Shown: positions 1-9,135 of the stretch, piece by piece
How the letters are laid out: every line of letters begins with the position of its first letter
Numbering within the stretch: the stretch's first letter is position 1
Translations under genes and position numbers: made by a program
Notes under the pieces: model-generated
Databases searched by the model: none
What the model was told of the DNA's origin: nothing
What the model saw: only the letters and a program-made list of their open reading frames with translations
NCBI GenBank assembly: GCA_024235615.1
Contig: JACKMB010000001.1
Location: 930,001 to 994,000 of the forward strand
Direction: 5' to 3'
Length of the DNA: 64,000 bases
Source of the DNA: Thauera sp.
Lineage (GTDB): Bacteria; Pseudomonadota; Gammaproteobacteria; Burkholderiales; Rhodocyclaceae

Positions 1-446
1 AGGGCGACAGCGCCTCGCTCGCCGAGCTGGTGGCCTTGCTGTCGGCGCTCTCGGGCGTGGCGGTGAAGCAGTCGCTCGCGGTGACCGGCTCGGTGAACCA
101 GTTCGGCGTCGTGCAGCCGGTGGGCGGCATCAACGAGAAGATCGAGGGCTTCTTCGAGCTGTGCGCCGCGCGCGGCCTCGACGGCGGGCAAGGGGTGCTG
201 ATCCCGCGCGCCAACGTCTGCCACCTGATGCTGCGCGACGAGGTGGTCGAGGCGGTCCGGGCCGGGCGCTTCGCGGTGTGGGCGGTGGCCGACGCCGACG
301 AGGCGGTGGAGCTGCTCACCGGCCTGCCCGCCGGCCAGCCGGCGGCCGACGGCAGCATGCCGGCAGGTACCGTCAATGCGCGCGCCGTGGACGGCCTGCG
401 CAAGCTGGCCGCGCTGCACCGCCGCGGCAAGCCCCGCGACGGCTGA
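1..446 (+). CDS. Lon-type (S16) ATP-dependent protease, C-terminal end, partial
   Basis: This is the 3' end of a gene that begins before the window; only the last ~147 codons are present, reading in frame from base 3. It opens on G-D-S-A-S, the Lon catalytic serine motif, followed by a [10 protein letters not shown] segment whose lysine completes the Ser-Lys dyad. These two motifs place it in the S16 peptidase domain. The style ([18 protein letters not shown]) is that of the LonB-like proteobacterial AAA/Lon proteins rather than of classical LonA. Such proteins degrade folded or damaged cytosolic proteins using ATP. The tail past ~residue 110 is an Ala/Gly-rich, non-conserved extension. It converges on tamA with only 9 bp between the stops and no visible terminator. 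Confidence 0.85.
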   Translation, partial: GDSASLAELVALLSALSGVAVKQSLAVTGSVNQFGVVQPVGGINEKIEGFFELCAARGLDGGQGVLIPRANVCHLMLRDEVVEAVRAGRFAVWAVADADEAVELLTGLPAGQPAADGSMPAGTVNARAVDGLRKLAALHRRGKPRDG

Positions 447-455
447 GCGCCAGGC

Positions 456-2213
456 TCAGAACGCCACCGCGACGCCGAAGTGCAGCCGCAGGCTGCGCTC
501 CTGGTGGCCCCAGGCGAGATCGATCGCGAGCGGACCCGCGGGGCTGCGCCAGCGCGCACCGACGCCGTAGCCGACGCGCAGGTCGTAGTCCGCGCGGGTG
601 TCGGCGGCATCCCCCGCATCGACGAAGGCGGCCGCGCCCCACTGCGGCTGGAACCAGCGCACGTACTCGGCGCTCGCGGTCGCGAGGTAGCGGCCACCGA
701 CCGTGGCGTTGCCCTCCTTCACGCCCAGGCTCTGGTAGTCGTAGCCGCGCACCGACTGCGCGCCGCCGCTGCGGAAGAGGAAGTCTTGCGGCACGCCCTC
801 GCGGCTGTCGGCCAGGGTCACGCCGGCCTCGCCGCGCAGGATGAACACGTCGGTGCCGCGCACCGGCTGGTAGCGCGCGACGCGCGAGTAGAGACGCAGG
901 AAGTCCTGGTCGGAGAGCAGCGTCTTGCTGCCGCCGCCGACCTGGAACTCCAGCACGTAGCCGCTCGTGGGGTCGAGCACGTTGTCGACCGCGCGCTTCT
1001 TCCACGTCCAGTTCGCGCTCAGGGTGTTGGTCGAGCGCGAGGGGGCGCCGGCCGGCTCGATGTTCTCGTGTTGCAGGCGCAGCGCGAGCTGGGTCTCGAT
1101 GTCGCCGCGCAGCGTGGTGCGCGCGGCGCCGAGCGCCTGGGAGTCGATCTTGAGGCCTTCGAGGTCGCTCGCCTCGTAGAGCGCGCCGAAGCTGTCGCGG
1201 TCGCGCCCGCGCGGAGGCAGGAAGACATCCGCGAACAGCGCCTGGCGGCGCTCCTCGATGCGCAGGCCGGAGGAGAACTCCCAGCCGCGCTTGCGCAGGT
1301 TGGAGTCGCGGTAGCTGAGCTCGACGCGCGCGCCGGTGTTGGTCGAATAGCCCGCACCCGCGCCGGCATAACGCGGCAGCGCCTCGGTGACCCTCACCCG
1401 CACCGGCACCGCGGCCGACAGCGCCGGGTCGCGCTCGATGTCGACGATCACCGAACCGAAGTGCGGGGTGTTCTGCAGCTCGGTCTGGAAGGCGAGCAGC
1501 GCCTCGCGGTCGTAGGGCGAGCCGGGCTCGAGCTGGCTGTAGCGCTCGACGAGGTCGGCGGGCAGGTGCTCCAGGCCCTCGACGTCGAGCTCGCCGAGGT
1601 AGAACGTCGGTCCGCTGTCGATGCGCACGCGCAGGGTGGCGCGCGCGCTCTCGGGGTCGATCTCGGCGCGGCTGTCGACGATGCGCGCCGCGGCATAGCG
1701 GCGTGCCGCGACCGCATCGAGCAGCGCCTGCTTGGCCCCGTCCCAGCCACCCTGGCTGAAGGGCGCGCCGACCGGCAGGCTCCAGCCCGCGCGCAGCAGG
1801 TCCAGGTACGCGCTGCCGCCGGGCCCGGAGGTGGCGATCTCGCCGACGAACTGCAGCTCGACCTGGGCGATCTCGGTGCGCGGGCCGGGCTCCACCTCGA
1901 GCAGCCAGTCGCGCGCGTCGCTGCGATCGAAGCGCACCCGCGGCGAGAAGTAGCCCTCGGTGGCGAGCAGGCCCGCCACCTCGCGACGCGCGCGCCGGGT
2001 CATCGCCGAGCGATCGGCCGGCTCCTCGGGCAGTGCGAGCGCCTCCTGGCGCAGCAGCCGCACATGGCGCTCGAGCAGCGGCCGCAGCTCGTCGGGCGCC
2101 TGCAGGCGCACCTCGAGGGTCTCCTGTGCCAGCGCACCGCCAGCCGCCAGCGTCAGGGCCAGCGCGGCGGGACACAGGCCCCGGCGCAGCGCAGCTCGCA
2201 CTCCCGAGCGCAC
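456..2213 (-). CDS. tamA: Omp85-family outer-membrane assembly protein TamA
   Basis: 585 residues. A signal peptide is visible (residues ~1-29, ending ALA-QE). Residues ~30-265 look like three POTRA repeats, and the rest is a 16-strand-type beta-barrel ending in a C-terminal Phe (VAVAF), the signature for BAM-dependent insertion. The Omp85 lid-loop motif VRGYDYQSLG lies near residue 488. TamA works with inner-membrane-anchored TamB in outer-membrane protein or phospholipid transport. The start is GTG, 4 bp after the fbp stop, so translation is probably coupled to fbp. No tamB follows; the next gene is the convergent protease. The short three-POTRA form separates it from BamA, which has five. 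Confidence 0.85.
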   Translation of the reverse strand: MRSGVRAALRRGLCPAALALTLAAGGALAQETLEVRLQAPDELRPLLERHVRLLRQEALALPEEPADRSAMTRRARREVAGLLATEGYFSPRVRFDRSDARDWLLEVEPGPRTEIAQVELQFVGEIATSGPGGSAYLDLLRAGWSLPVGAPFSQGGWDGAKQALLDAVAARRYAAARIVDSRAEIDPESARATLRVRIDSGPTFYLGELDVEGLEHLPADLVERYSQLEPGSPYDREALLAFQTELQNTPHFGSVIVDIERDPALSAAVPVRVRVTEALPRYAGAGAGYSTNTGARVELSYRDSNLRKRGWEFSSGLRIEERRQALFADVFLPPRGRDRDSFGALYEASDLEGLKIDSQALGAARTTLRGDIETQLALRLQHENIEPAGAPSRSTNTLSANWTWKKRAVDNVLDPTSGYVLEFQVGGGSKTLLSDQDFLRLYSRVARYQPVRGTDVFILRGEAGVTLADSREGVPQDFLFRSGGAQSVRGYDYQSLGVKEGNATVGGRYLATASAEYVRWFQPQWGAAAFVDAGDAADTRADYDLRVGYGVGARWRSPAGPLAIDLAWGHQERSLRLHFGVAVAF

Positions 2214-2217
2214 GCGC

Positions 2218-3219
2218 TCAGGCCCCCTCGTGATAGCCCGCCACGCGCTCGACTTCGTTCCTCGAGCCCAGGATCACCGGCACGCGCTGGTGCAGGCGCT
2301 CCGGCATCACGTCGAGGATGCGCTCGCGCCCGGTGGAGGCCGCACCGCCGGCCTGCTCGACCAGCATCGCCATCGGGTTGGCCTCGTACATCAGGCGCAG
2401 CTTGCCGCCCTGCCTGCGGCACTTCTCGTCCATCGGGTACATGAACACGCCGCCGCGGGTCAGGATCCGGTGCACGTCGGCGACCATCGAGGCCACCCAG
2501 CGCATGTTGTAGTCCTTGCCGAGCGGGCCTTCCTTGCCCTGCAGCATCTCGTCGACGTAGCGCTTGACCGGCGCCTCCCAGTGGCGCGCGTTGGAGGCGT
2601 TGATGGCGAACTCCTGGGTATCGGCCGGGATGGTCAAGAAGGGCTGGGTGTAGATGAAGCTGCCCATCTCGCGGTCGAGCGTGAAGGCATGCACGCCGTT
2701 GCCCACCGTGAGCACCAGCTGGGTGGACGGACCGTAGACCGCGTAGCCGGCGGCGACCTGCTCGCGGCCGGGCTGCAGGAAGCTCTCCTCGGTCGGGTCC
2801 GAGCCGCCCGGCGGGTTGCGCAGCACCGAGAAGATGGTACCGACGGAGATATTGACGTCGATGTTCGACGAGCCGTCGAGGGGATCGAAGAGCAGCAGGA
2901 AGCCGCCCTTGGGCAGGTCGAAGGGGATCTGGCAGATGGTCTCGACCTCCTCGGAGGCCATGCCGGCGAGGTGGCCGCCCCACTCGTTGGCCTGCAGCAG
3001 GATCTCGTTGGCGATCACGTCGAGCTTCTTCTGCGCCTCGCCCTGCACGTTGTCGGTGCCGGCCTCGCCGAGCACGCCGGCGAGCGCGCCCTTGGACACG
3101 TTGACGCTGATCGCCTTGACCGCGCGAGCGACAACCTCGATCAGCAGGCGCAGGTCGGCGGTGATGCGGCCGGCGCGCTGCTGCTCGATGAGGAACTGGG
3201 TAAGGGTGACTCGGCGCAT
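2218..3219 (-). CDS. fbp: Fructose-1,6-bisphosphatase class 1
   Basis: 333 residues, normal for class 1 FBPase. It hydrolyses fructose 1,6-bisphosphate to fructose 6-phosphate in gluconeogenesis (and the Calvin cycle where present). The metal/phosphate site [13 protein letters not shown] lies at residues 111-123 and the upstream acidic pair at 90-91 (SEEVET). The C-terminal half has the substrate-binding [12 protein letters not shown] segment. I chose the ATG at 3219 ([14 protein letters not shown]), the usual family N-terminus; an in-frame ATG at 3237 would add six residues. The open frame continues far upstream antisense to dadA, but that extension is not real. It is the first gene of an apparent fbp-tamA pair and is divergent from dadA. 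Confidence 0.95.
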   Translation of the reverse strand: MRRVTLTQFLIEQQRAGRITADLRLLIEVVARAVKAISVNVSKGALAGVLGEAGTDNVQGEAQKKLDVIANEILLQANEWGGHLAGMASEEVETICQIPFDLPKGGFLLLFDPLDGSSNIDVNISVGTIFSVLRNPPGGSDPTEESFLQPGREQVAAGYAVYGPSTQLVLTVGNGVHAFTLDREMGSFIYTQPFLTIPADTQEFAINASNARHWEAPVKRYVDEMLQGKEGPLGKDYNMRWVASMVADVHRILTRGGVFMYPMDEKCRRQGGKLRLMYEANPMAMLVEQAGGAASTGRERILDVMPERLHQRVPVILGSRNEVERVAGYHEGA

Positions 3220-3372
3220 GACAAGGCTCCACGACATTGAACGGAACGGACAAGGCGGGATTATCGCGGTTCCGCGCCACGAGCGCACGGGCCGCGACGC
3301 CCGAAACCACGAGACTGCTGCCGCGGCCGCCAAGGCGCTATCATCGGCACCCCCATTCCGCGTTTCCACTTC

Positions 3373-4641
3373 ATGCACGTCATGGTTCTCGGCGCCGGCC
3401 TGTCCGGCGTCACGACCGCCTGGTACCTGACCCGCGCCGGCTTCCAGGTCAGCCTGGTCGACCGCCAGCCCGGCGCCGGACTCGAGACCAGCTTCGCCAA
3501 CGGCGGGCAGATCTCGATCAGTCATCCGGAGCCCTGGGCCAACCCGGGCGCGCCCGCGCAGGTGCTGCGCTGGCTCGGGCACGCCGAGGCGCCGCTGAAG
3601 TTCCGCCCGCGTCGCGACCTCGCGCAATGGACCTGGGGCCTGCGCTTCCTGCGCGAATGCCTGCCCGCACGCGCACACCGCAACACCGTCGCGATCGCCG
3701 CGCTCGCGATCGCCAGCGCGCAGCGCCTGCGCGCGCTGCGCGCCGAGCTCGGGCTCGAGTACGACCAGCTCGAGCGCGGCATCCTGCACCTGTTCTACAG
3801 CCGCGCGGAGTTCGCCAAGGCGCCCGCCCGCGCGGCACAGCTGCACGCCTTCGGCATCGCCGCCGAGGTGCTGGACCGCACCGCCTGCCTCGACCGCGAG
3901 CCCGCGCTGGCCGCATGCGCGGGAACCCTCGCCGGCGGGATCTTCGCGCAGGAGGACGAATCGGGCGATGCGCACAAGTTCACCCGCGCGCTCGCGCTCA
4001 GGCTGGAAGAGGCGGGCGCGGCCCTGCACTGGGAGACCGAGGTGAGCGCGCTCGAGATCGACGCCGGCGGCCGTGTCACGGGCGCGCGAGTGCGGCGTGC
4101 GGACGGGAGCGTCGACAGCCTGCGCGCACAGGCCTGCGTGCTGTGCCTGGGCAGCCACGGCGCGCGCCTCGTGGCGCCGCTCGGCTTGCGGCTGCCGATC
4201 TACCCGGTCAAGGGCTATTCGATCACCGCACCGGTGCTGGACCCCGCACTGGCGCCGAGCGTGAGCCTGACCGACGAGTCGCGCCGGATCGTGTGCTCGC
4301 GCCTGGGCGACCGCCTGCGCGTCGCCGGCACGGCGGAGCTCAACGGCTTCGACACCACGATCCGCGCGGAACGCATCGCGCCGATCATGGAGTGGGTGCA
4401 ATCGCGCTTCCCGCGCGCGATCGACCTCGCACGCGCGGAACCCTGGGCGGGGCTGCGCCCCGCGACGCCGGGCAACGTGCCGCTGATCGGCAGAAGCGCG
4501 CGCCCCGGCCTGTGGCTCAACACCGGGCACGGCACGCTGGGATGGACGCTGGCCTGCGGCTCGGCGGCGGCGCTGGCGGAACTCATGAGCGGAGGTCGGC
4601 CGGCAGTCGCGTTTCCCTTCCTCGCGGCGGCGGCGAGCTAG
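3373..4641 (+). CDS. dadA: D-amino acid dehydrogenase small subunit (FAD oxidoreductase)
   Basis: 422 residues. The N-terminal dinucleotide-binding motif [15 protein letters not shown] (residues 5-19) is followed by the DadA-typical [18 protein letters not shown] segment. A C-terminal FAD-binding region has [13 protein letters not shown] and the [14 protein letters not shown] motif. DadA oxidises D-amino acids (chiefly D-alanine) to 2-oxo acids and ammonia and passes electrons to the respiratory chain at the inner membrane. Neighbours are unrelated metabolically: fbp diverges from it and the hemerythrin gene converges. No alanine racemase lies beside it, unlike the classical dadAX operon. The family call is firm; substrate preference is inferred. 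Confidence 0.9.
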   Translation: MHVMVLGAGLSGVTTAWYLTRAGFQVSLVDRQPGAGLETSFANGGQISISHPEPWANPGAPAQVLRWLGHAEAPLKFRPRRDLAQWTWGLRFLRECLPARAHRNTVAIAALAIASAQRLRALRAELGLEYDQLERGILHLFYSRAEFAKAPARAAQLHAFGIAAEVLDRTACLDREPALAACAGTLAGGIFAQEDESGDAHKFTRALALRLEEAGAALHWETEVSALEIDAGGRVTGARVRRADGSVDSLRAQACVLCLGSHGARLVAPLGLRLPIYPVKGYSITAPVLDPALAPSVSLTDESRRIVCSRLGDRLRVAGTAELNGFDTTIRAERIAPIMEWVQSRFPRAIDLARAEPWAGLRPATPGNVPLIGRSARPGLWLNTGHGTLGWTLACGSAAALAELMSGGRPAVAFPFLAAAAS

Positions 4642-4661
4642 CACCGCCGACGCCCTGCGAT

Positions 4662-4693
4662 GCGCTCCGCCCCGGTCAGCCGGGGAGGAGCGC
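4662..4693. terminator. Strong hairpin between convergent dadA and hemerythrin genes
   Basis: Arms GCGCTCC/GGAGCGC (4662-4668 and 4687-4693) and CCCCGG/CCGGGG (4670-4675 and 4680-4685) form a two-part stem with one internal mismatch and a TCAG loop. There is no T-run on either side, so it may only aid Rho-dependent termination or protect 3' ends. Its position between two converging stops suggests a bidirectional role. Confidence 0.45.
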
Positions 4694-4710
4694 GTCGCGG
4701 GCGAGCGGCC

Positions 4711-5211
4711 TCATGCCGTACGCGCGGCCTCGCCGGCGGCCGCATCCTCGGCGGCAAGAGTGGCGCAACCGCAGCCGGCAGCGCGGGTCTCACCCTCGGC
4801 GAGCGGCCGCAGCGTGCACGAATCGACGTCGAAGCCGATCGTGGCGAGGTGGAATGCAAGTGCCGCGTCCATGCCGTTCACGTGGTTCACGAACCACGCC
4901 GGCAGCTCTTCCATCAGCCGGCGGCCGAGGAAGTGGTCGCCACGCTCGACGCGCTTGCGGATGTCGGCCATGACCGCGAGCACGCGATCATGCTCGGCGC
5001 GGTGGCAGCCGGGGAAATCCACCGCCTCCATCCAGCCGTTCTCGAGGTCGAAGTGGCTCTTCGCGTGCTCGATGAGGGCGTCGAGCGCGGCGGGAAAATC
5101 CTCCGGGGCCGCGCTGGCCGCGGCGTTGTAGCACTCGACGAACTCGCGATGGGTTTCGTCCATCGGGGCGAGGTTGTTGTCGAGATCGGCACTCCAGGCA
5201 AGGCTAGGCAT
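4711..5211 (-). CDS. Bacteriohemerythrin (O2-binding di-iron protein)
   Basis: 166 residues. The di-iron ligand set of hemerythrin is complete: His21 (THREF), His49 and His53 with Glu57 (EHAKSHFDLE), His70 and His74 (CHRAEHD), His110 and Asp115 (NHVNGMD). Bacteriohemerythrins bind O2 reversibly in the cytosol and are used for oxygen delivery or sensing. After the four-helix bundle (~residue 125) there is a ~40-residue tail with a Cys-Gly-Cys motif that is not part of the core fold. The start is 9 bp past the sspB stop on the same strand, so it is probably the third gene of an sspA-sspB-hemerythrin unit. Confidence 0.88.
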   Translation of the reverse strand: MPSLAWSADLDNNLAPMDETHREFVECYNAAASAAPEDFPAALDALIEHAKSHFDLENGWMEAVDFPGCHRAEHDRVLAVMADIRKRVERGDHFLGRRLMEELPAWFVNHVNGMDAALAFHLATIGFDVDSCTLRPLAEGETRAAGCGCATLAAEDAAAGEAARTA

Positions 5212-5220
5212 CGATGTTCC

Positions 5221-5691
5221 TCATTTGATGACCTTGAGATGGCTGCCGCGCGGCGGGCGCGCGGGGGGCTGCGGCTCGGCGGAGCGTTCGCCACGCGCCT
5301 GGGCGGTCGCGTCCGAGATGTCCTGCACGATTTCGCCAGACTCCCCCTCGGTCGCCTCGGCCTCTTCCTCCGGCACTTCGAGCTCGGGCTCGAAGGCCAT
5401 GCCCTGCCCGTTCTCGCGTGCGTAGATCGCGATGACGTTGGCCACCGGAATCACCAGCGAGTGCGCAACACCGCCGAAACGCCCCTGGAAGCTGATGAAG
5501 TCGTTGGCCATCTGCAACTGGCCGGTGGCGTCGGGCGACAGGTTGAGCACGATCTGGCCGTCGCGCGCGTAACCGGGCGGCACGCGGGTGTTCTCGTCCA
5601 CCAGGGTGGCGAGGTAGGGCGTGAAGCCCTGATCCACGCACCACTCCCAGATGGCGCGCAGCAGGTAAGGCTTGGTCGATATCGTAGTCAT
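5221..5691 (-). CDS. sspB: ClpXP adaptor, stringent starvation protein B
   Basis: 156 residues. The N-terminal ~105 residues match the SspB substrate-binding fold (STKPYLLRAIWEWCVDQGFTP; NLSPDATGQLQMANDFISFQGRFGG; VANVIAIYARENGQGM). A long acidic, disordered linker follows and the protein ends in RGSHLKVIK, the conserved XB tail that docks on the ClpX N-domain. SspB delivers ssrA-tagged peptides and other substrates to ClpXP. It sits directly downstream of sspA, the standard proteobacterial order, with a 70-bp gap; the hemerythrin gene follows. Confidence 0.95.
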   Translation of the reverse strand: MTTISTKPYLLRAIWEWCVDQGFTPYLATLVDENTRVPPGYARDGQIVLNLSPDATGQLQMANDFISFQGRFGGVAHSLVIPVANVIAIYARENGQGMAFEPELEVPEEEAEATEGESGEIVQDISDATAQARGERSAEPQPPARPPRGSHLKVIK

Positions 5692-5761
5692 CGGCGAGTC
5701 ATCGTATCTACCGGCGCCTGCGCGCGCAGGCGCGCTGGCAGGCGCGGTCGGGCGCGGCGGA

Positions 5762-6358
5762 TCAGCGCCGCATAACCTTTTCGGACGGGGTGAGCGCGTC
5801 GATGAAGCCCTGACGGCTGAAGATGCGCTCGGCGTACTTCATCAGCGGCGCGGCGGCCTTGGGCAGCTCGATGCCGTAGTGCTCGAGGCGCCACAGCAGC
5901 GGCGCGATCGCGACGTCGAGCATGGAGAACTCGTCGCCGAGCATGTACTTCTGCTTGGTGAACACCGGCGCGAGCTGGGTGAGGTGGTCGCGCACGTGGG
6001 CACGCACCTTGTCCACGCCCTTCTGCGCAGCCTCCAGCGCCTCCAGGTGGGTGAACAGCTCCTGTTCGAAGGTGTGCAGCAGCTGGCGGGCGCGCGCACG
6101 CATGATCGGGTCGGGCGGCATCAGCTGCGGATGCGGGAAGCGCTCGTCGATGTACTCGTTGATGATGTTGGCCTCGTAGAGCACGAGGTCGCGATCGACC
6201 AGCACCGGCACGCGGTTGTAGGGGTTGATGACGGCGATGTCTTCGGGCTTGTTGTAGAGGTCGACGTCGATGACCTCGAAGTCCATGCCCTTCTCGAACA
6301 GCACGATCCGGCAACGGTGACTGAAGGGATCGGTCGTGCCGGAATACAGGTTCATCAT
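5762..6358 (-). CDS. sspA: Stringent starvation protein A, GST-fold RNA polymerase-associated factor
   Basis: 198 residues with an N-terminal thioredoxin-like GST domain (MNLYSGTTDPFSHRCRIVLFEKGMDFE; NPYNRVPVLVDRDLVLYEANIINEYIDE) and an all-helical C-terminal domain. SspA binds RNA polymerase holoenzyme and adjusts transcription during starvation and acid stress; it is not an active GST. Two adjacent ATGs (6358, 6355) are possible; a GGAG lies about 8-11 bases upstream of the first. It lies just downstream of petABC, a conserved arrangement in beta- and gammaproteobacteria, but a strong terminator separates the two. Confidence 0.95.
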   Translation of the reverse strand: MMNLYSGTTDPFSHRCRIVLFEKGMDFEVIDVDLYNKPEDIAVINPYNRVPVLVDRDLVLYEANIINEYIDERFPHPQLMPPDPIMRARARQLLHTFEQELFTHLEALEAAQKGVDKVRAHVRDHLTQLAPVFTKQKYMLGDEFSMLDVAIAPLLWRLEHYGIELPKAAAPLMKYAERIFSRQGFIDALTPSEKVMRR

Positions 6359-6379
6359 GGTGTTGCGACTCCGGAATTC

Positions 6380-6416
6380 AAAAGCAAAAGCGCACCACGC
6401 GGGTCCGCGTGGTGCG
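6380..6416 (-). terminator. Rho-independent terminator of petABC
   Basis: A perfect 12-bp inverted repeat, CGCACCACGCGG (6391-6402) with CCGCGTGGTGCG (6405-6416), lies 50 bp after the petC stop. Read on the minus strand it is followed by CTTTTGCTTTTG, a T-rich tract. It ends only ~22 bp before the sspA start, so sspA expression needs read-through or a promoter inside the hairpin or petC. Confidence 0.85.
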
Positions 6417-6465
6417 TCTGGGTCAGGACCGCGCTAGACGGCCCGGAGGGCCGCGGCGACAGAAA

Positions 6466-7221
6466 TCAATGAATGTCCTTCCAGTAGTTCTTCTTCAGCG
6501 CATAGCTGAGCACGAACATGCCGGCGAGGAAGATCAGCACGATCGCGCCGATCGACTTACGCTTCTCGGCGACCGGCTCGCCCATCCAGACCAGGAAGGA
6601 GACGAGGTCGGCAACCGCCTTGTCGTACTCCTGCACCGAGAGCGTGCCCGGCTTGGCGAGGGAGAGCTCAACCTTCTTGCTGCCGTCGGCGTTCTGGGCG
6701 ACCTTGGCGACCTGCTCGCCCTGGAGCTGCCAGAACACGTGCGGCATGCCGACGTTCTCGAACACGACGTTGTTCCAGCCCGTGGGGCGCTCGGTGTCGC
6801 GGTAGAACTGGCGCAGGTAGGTGTACAGCCAGTCGGCACCGCTGCCGTCGCCCGAGGCGCGCTGGCGCGCGATCAGGGTCAGGTCGGGAGGCGCCGCACC
6901 GAACCACACCTTGGACTCCGCCGGGCGCATCGCGATCTTCATCAGGTCGCCGACACGCGCGCCGGTAAACATCAGGTTGTCGCGGATTTCCGACTCGGAC
7001 AGGCCGATGTTCTCGAGCTGGTTGTAGCGCATGAAGCTCGCGCTGTGGCAGTTCATGCAGTAGTTGACGAACAGCTTGGCGCCGTGCTGCAGCGCGGCCG
7101 GCTCGGTGCTCACCGGTGCCTTGTCCAGATGCACGCTGGCGCCGGCGGCCATCGCCACGGCCGGCGCGAACAGCGCCACAGCCGCGAACCGCTTGATGAA
7201 GTTGATCACTCGCGTTTTCAT
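6466..7221 (-). CDS. petC: Cytochrome c1 of the bc1 complex
   Basis: 251 residues. A signal-peptide-like segment covers residues ~1-27 (AVAMAAGA). The heme-binding motif is C55-M-N-C58-H59 and a likely axial Met is in VGMPHVFW. A C-terminal membrane anchor lies at ~223-245 (SIGAIVLIFLAGMFVLSYAL) followed by a short basic tail. Cytochrome c1 takes electrons from the Rieske centre and hands them to soluble cytochromes c in the periplasm. The ATG overlaps the petB stop in an ATGA quartet (7218-7221), so the two are translationally coupled. The frame is open further upstream but that part is petB in another frame. Confidence 0.96.
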   Translation of the reverse strand: MKTRVINFIKRFAAVALFAPAVAMAAGASVHLDKAPVSTEPAALQHGAKLFVNYCMNCHSASFMRYNQLENIGLSESEIRDNLMFTGARVGDLMKIAMRPAESKVWFGAAPPDLTLIARQRASGDGSGADWLYTYLRQFYRDTERPTGWNNVVFENVGMPHVFWQLQGEQVAKVAQNADGSKKVELSLAKPGTLSVQEYDKAVADLVSFLVWMGEPVAEKRKSIGAIVLIFLAGMFVLSYALKKNYWKDIH

Positions 7222-8486
7222 TTGAAGTTCACCCTTTCCGGTTCGGGTTTGCACGGGTCGAGTTTGCTGTACCACGGCATCAGCAGGAAGAAGGCGAAAT
7301 ACAGCACCGAGCAGATCTGCGAGACCAGCGTACGGCCCGGGGTCGGAGCCAGCACGCCGAGGTAGCCGAGGATGAAGAAGCACACCAGGAAGATCGCCAG
7401 GGCGATCTTGAAGATCGGGCCCTTGTAGCGGATCGACTTCACCGGGCTGCGGTCCAGCCACGGCAGGAAGGCGATGATCACCACCGAGGCACCCATGGCG
7501 ACCACGCCCCAGAACTTCGCGTCGAGACCGAACAGCGGGTAGGTCACCGCGCGCAGGATCGAGTAGAAGGGGGTGAAGTACCACACCGGCGCGATGTGCG
7601 GCGGAGTCTTCAGCGGGTCGGCCGGGATGAAGTTGTTGTACTCCAGGAAGTAGCCGCCGCCCTCGGGCATGAAGAACACGACCGCGCTGAAGAAGAACAG
7701 GAAGACCACCACGCCGACGATGTCCTTCACCGTGTAGTACGGGTGGAAGGGGATGCCGTCCAGCGGCTTGCCGGTCGCGTCCTTCTTCTTCTTGATCTCG
7801 ACGCCGTCGGGGTTGTTGGAGCCGACTTCGTGCAGCGCGACGATGTGCGCGAGCACGAGACCGATCAGCACCAGCGGCACCGCGATGACGTGGAAGGAGA
7901 AGAAACGGTTCAGCGTGGCGTCGCCGATGACGAAGTCGCCGCGGATCACCAGGGAGAGGTCCGGTCCGATGATCGGGATCGCCGAGAACAGGTTCACGAT
8001 CACCTGGGCGCCCCAGTAGGACATCTGGCCCCAGGGCAGCAGGTAGCCCATGAAGGCCTCGGCCATCAGCGCCAGGAAGATCAGCGTGCCGAAGATCCAG
8101 ATCAGCTCGCGCGGCTTGCGGTAGGAACCGTAGAGCAGGCCGCGGAACATGTGGAGATAGACCACGATGAAGAAGGCCGACGCACCGGTCGAGTGCAGGT
8201 AGCGGATCAGCCAGCCACCCGGCACCTCGCGCATGATGTACTCGACGCTGGCGAACGCGACCGGCACGCCCGAGGCGTTGAGCGAAGCGTCCGGCTTGTA
8301 GTGCATGACCAGGAAGATGCCGGTGACGATCTGGATCACCAGCACCATCAGCGCCAGCGAGCCGAAGAAGTACCAGAAGTTGAAGTTCTTCGGCGCGTAG
8401 TACTCGGACAGATGCGCCTTCCAGGTGGACGTGAGCGGGAAACGCTCATCGATCCAGTTGAGAACGGCTTGTGATTTGGTAGTCAT
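7218..8486 (-). CDS. petB: Cytochrome b of the bc1 complex
   Basis: 422 residues, the full-length eight-helix type. Two histidine pairs in helices B and D ligate the two b hemes (near 97/111 and 198/212; HSTGASAFF..YLH and FHVIAVP..LAHIV). The Qo-site loop, classically PEWY, reads PVWY here (near residue 299), a variant known in beta- and gammaproteobacteria. The subunit oxidises ubiquinol and carries electrons across the inner membrane. It lies 3 bp after petA and overlaps petC, in the usual A-B-C order. Confidence 0.97.
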   Translation of the reverse strand: MTTKSQAVLNWIDERFPLTSTWKAHLSEYYAPKNFNFWYFFGSLALMVLVIQIVTGIFLVMHYKPDASLNASGVPVAFASVEYIMREVPGGWLIRYLHSTGASAFFIVVYLHMFRGLLYGSYRKPRELIWIFGTLIFLALMAEAFMGYLLPWGQMSYWGAQVIVNLFSAIPIIGPDLSLVIRGDFVIGDATLNRFFSFHVIAVPLVLIGLVLAHIVALHEVGSNNPDGVEIKKKKDATGKPLDGIPFHPYYTVKDIVGVVVFLFFFSAVVFFMPEGGGYFLEYNNFIPADPLKTPPHIAPVWYFTPFYSILRAVTYPLFGLDAKFWGVVAMGASVVIIAFLPWLDRSPVKSIRYKGPIFKIALAIFLVCFFILGYLGVLAPTPGRTLVSQICSVLYFAFFLLMPWYSKLDPCKPEPERVNFK

Positions 8487-8489
8487 CGC

Positions 8490-9083
8490 TTATGCCTTCC
8501 CGTCATCGCCAACAAGAATGGTGGTGTCCGCGAGGTACTGGTGCGGCGGAATCTCGAGGTTGGTCGGCGCCGGCATGCTGCTGTACACCCGCCCAGCGAG
8601 GTCGAACAGCGAGCCATGACAGGGGCACAGGAAGCCGCCCGGCCAGTCCGCGGCCATGCCACCCTCGGCACCGACCTTGAACTTCTCGGAGGGCGAGCAG
8701 CCGAGGTGGGTGCAGATGCCGACCGTGACCAGATACTCCGGCTTGATCGAGCGGTGCTTGTTCTTGGCGTACTCGGGCTGCTGCGGCTCCTCGGAGTTGG
8801 GGTCGCTGACCTTTTCGTCCGTCTTGTCGAGCGAGGCGAGCATCTCGGGCGTGCGGCGCAGGATCCACACCGGCTTGCCACGCCACTCCACCGTCATCAT
8901 CTCGCCCGGCTTCAGCTTGCTGACGTCCGCCTCCACCGGCGCACCGGCCGCCTTGGCGCGTTCGGACGGCGTCAGGCTGGCGACGAACGGCACCGCGGTC
9001 GCCACCGCGGCGACACCGCCCGCGGCGGACGTCGCCAGCAGCAGGGTGCGGCGGCTGCTGTCCATTTTCTGATCAACGCTCAT
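8490..9083 (-). CDS. petA: Rieske iron-sulfur subunit of the bc1 complex
   Basis: 197 residues. An N-terminal twin-arginine-type anchor (SSRRTLLLATSAAGGVAAVATAVPFVASL, residues 9-37) leads to a periplasmic Rieske domain. Cluster ligands are in C124-T-H-L-G-C129 and C153-P-C155-H-G-S, covering both 2Fe-2S Cys, both His and the disulfide cysteines. The start at 9083 has AAGAGG upstream at proper distance; the longer open frame to 9218 has an unlike N-terminus and is rejected. First gene of petABC. Confidence 0.96.
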   Translation of the reverse strand: MSVDQKMDSSRRTLLLATSAAGGVAAVATAVPFVASLTPSERAKAAGAPVEADVSKLKPGEMMTVEWRGKPVWILRRTPEMLASLDKTDEKVSDPNSEEPQQPEYAKNKHRSIKPEYLVTVGICTHLGCSPSEKFKVGAEGGMAADWPGGFLCPCHGSLFDLAGRVYSSMPAPTNLEIPPHQYLADTTILVGDDGKA

Positions 9084-9135
9084 GAGCCTCTTCCCAAAAA
9101 GGAAAACGAAAGACCTGGATACAAATAACCATCCG

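Noticed and set aside
456-2213. BamA instead of TamA
   Set aside because: At 585 residues with about three POTRA repeats it is too short for BamA, which has five repeats and ~780 residues, and none of the bamA neighbours (rseP, skp, lpxD) are present.
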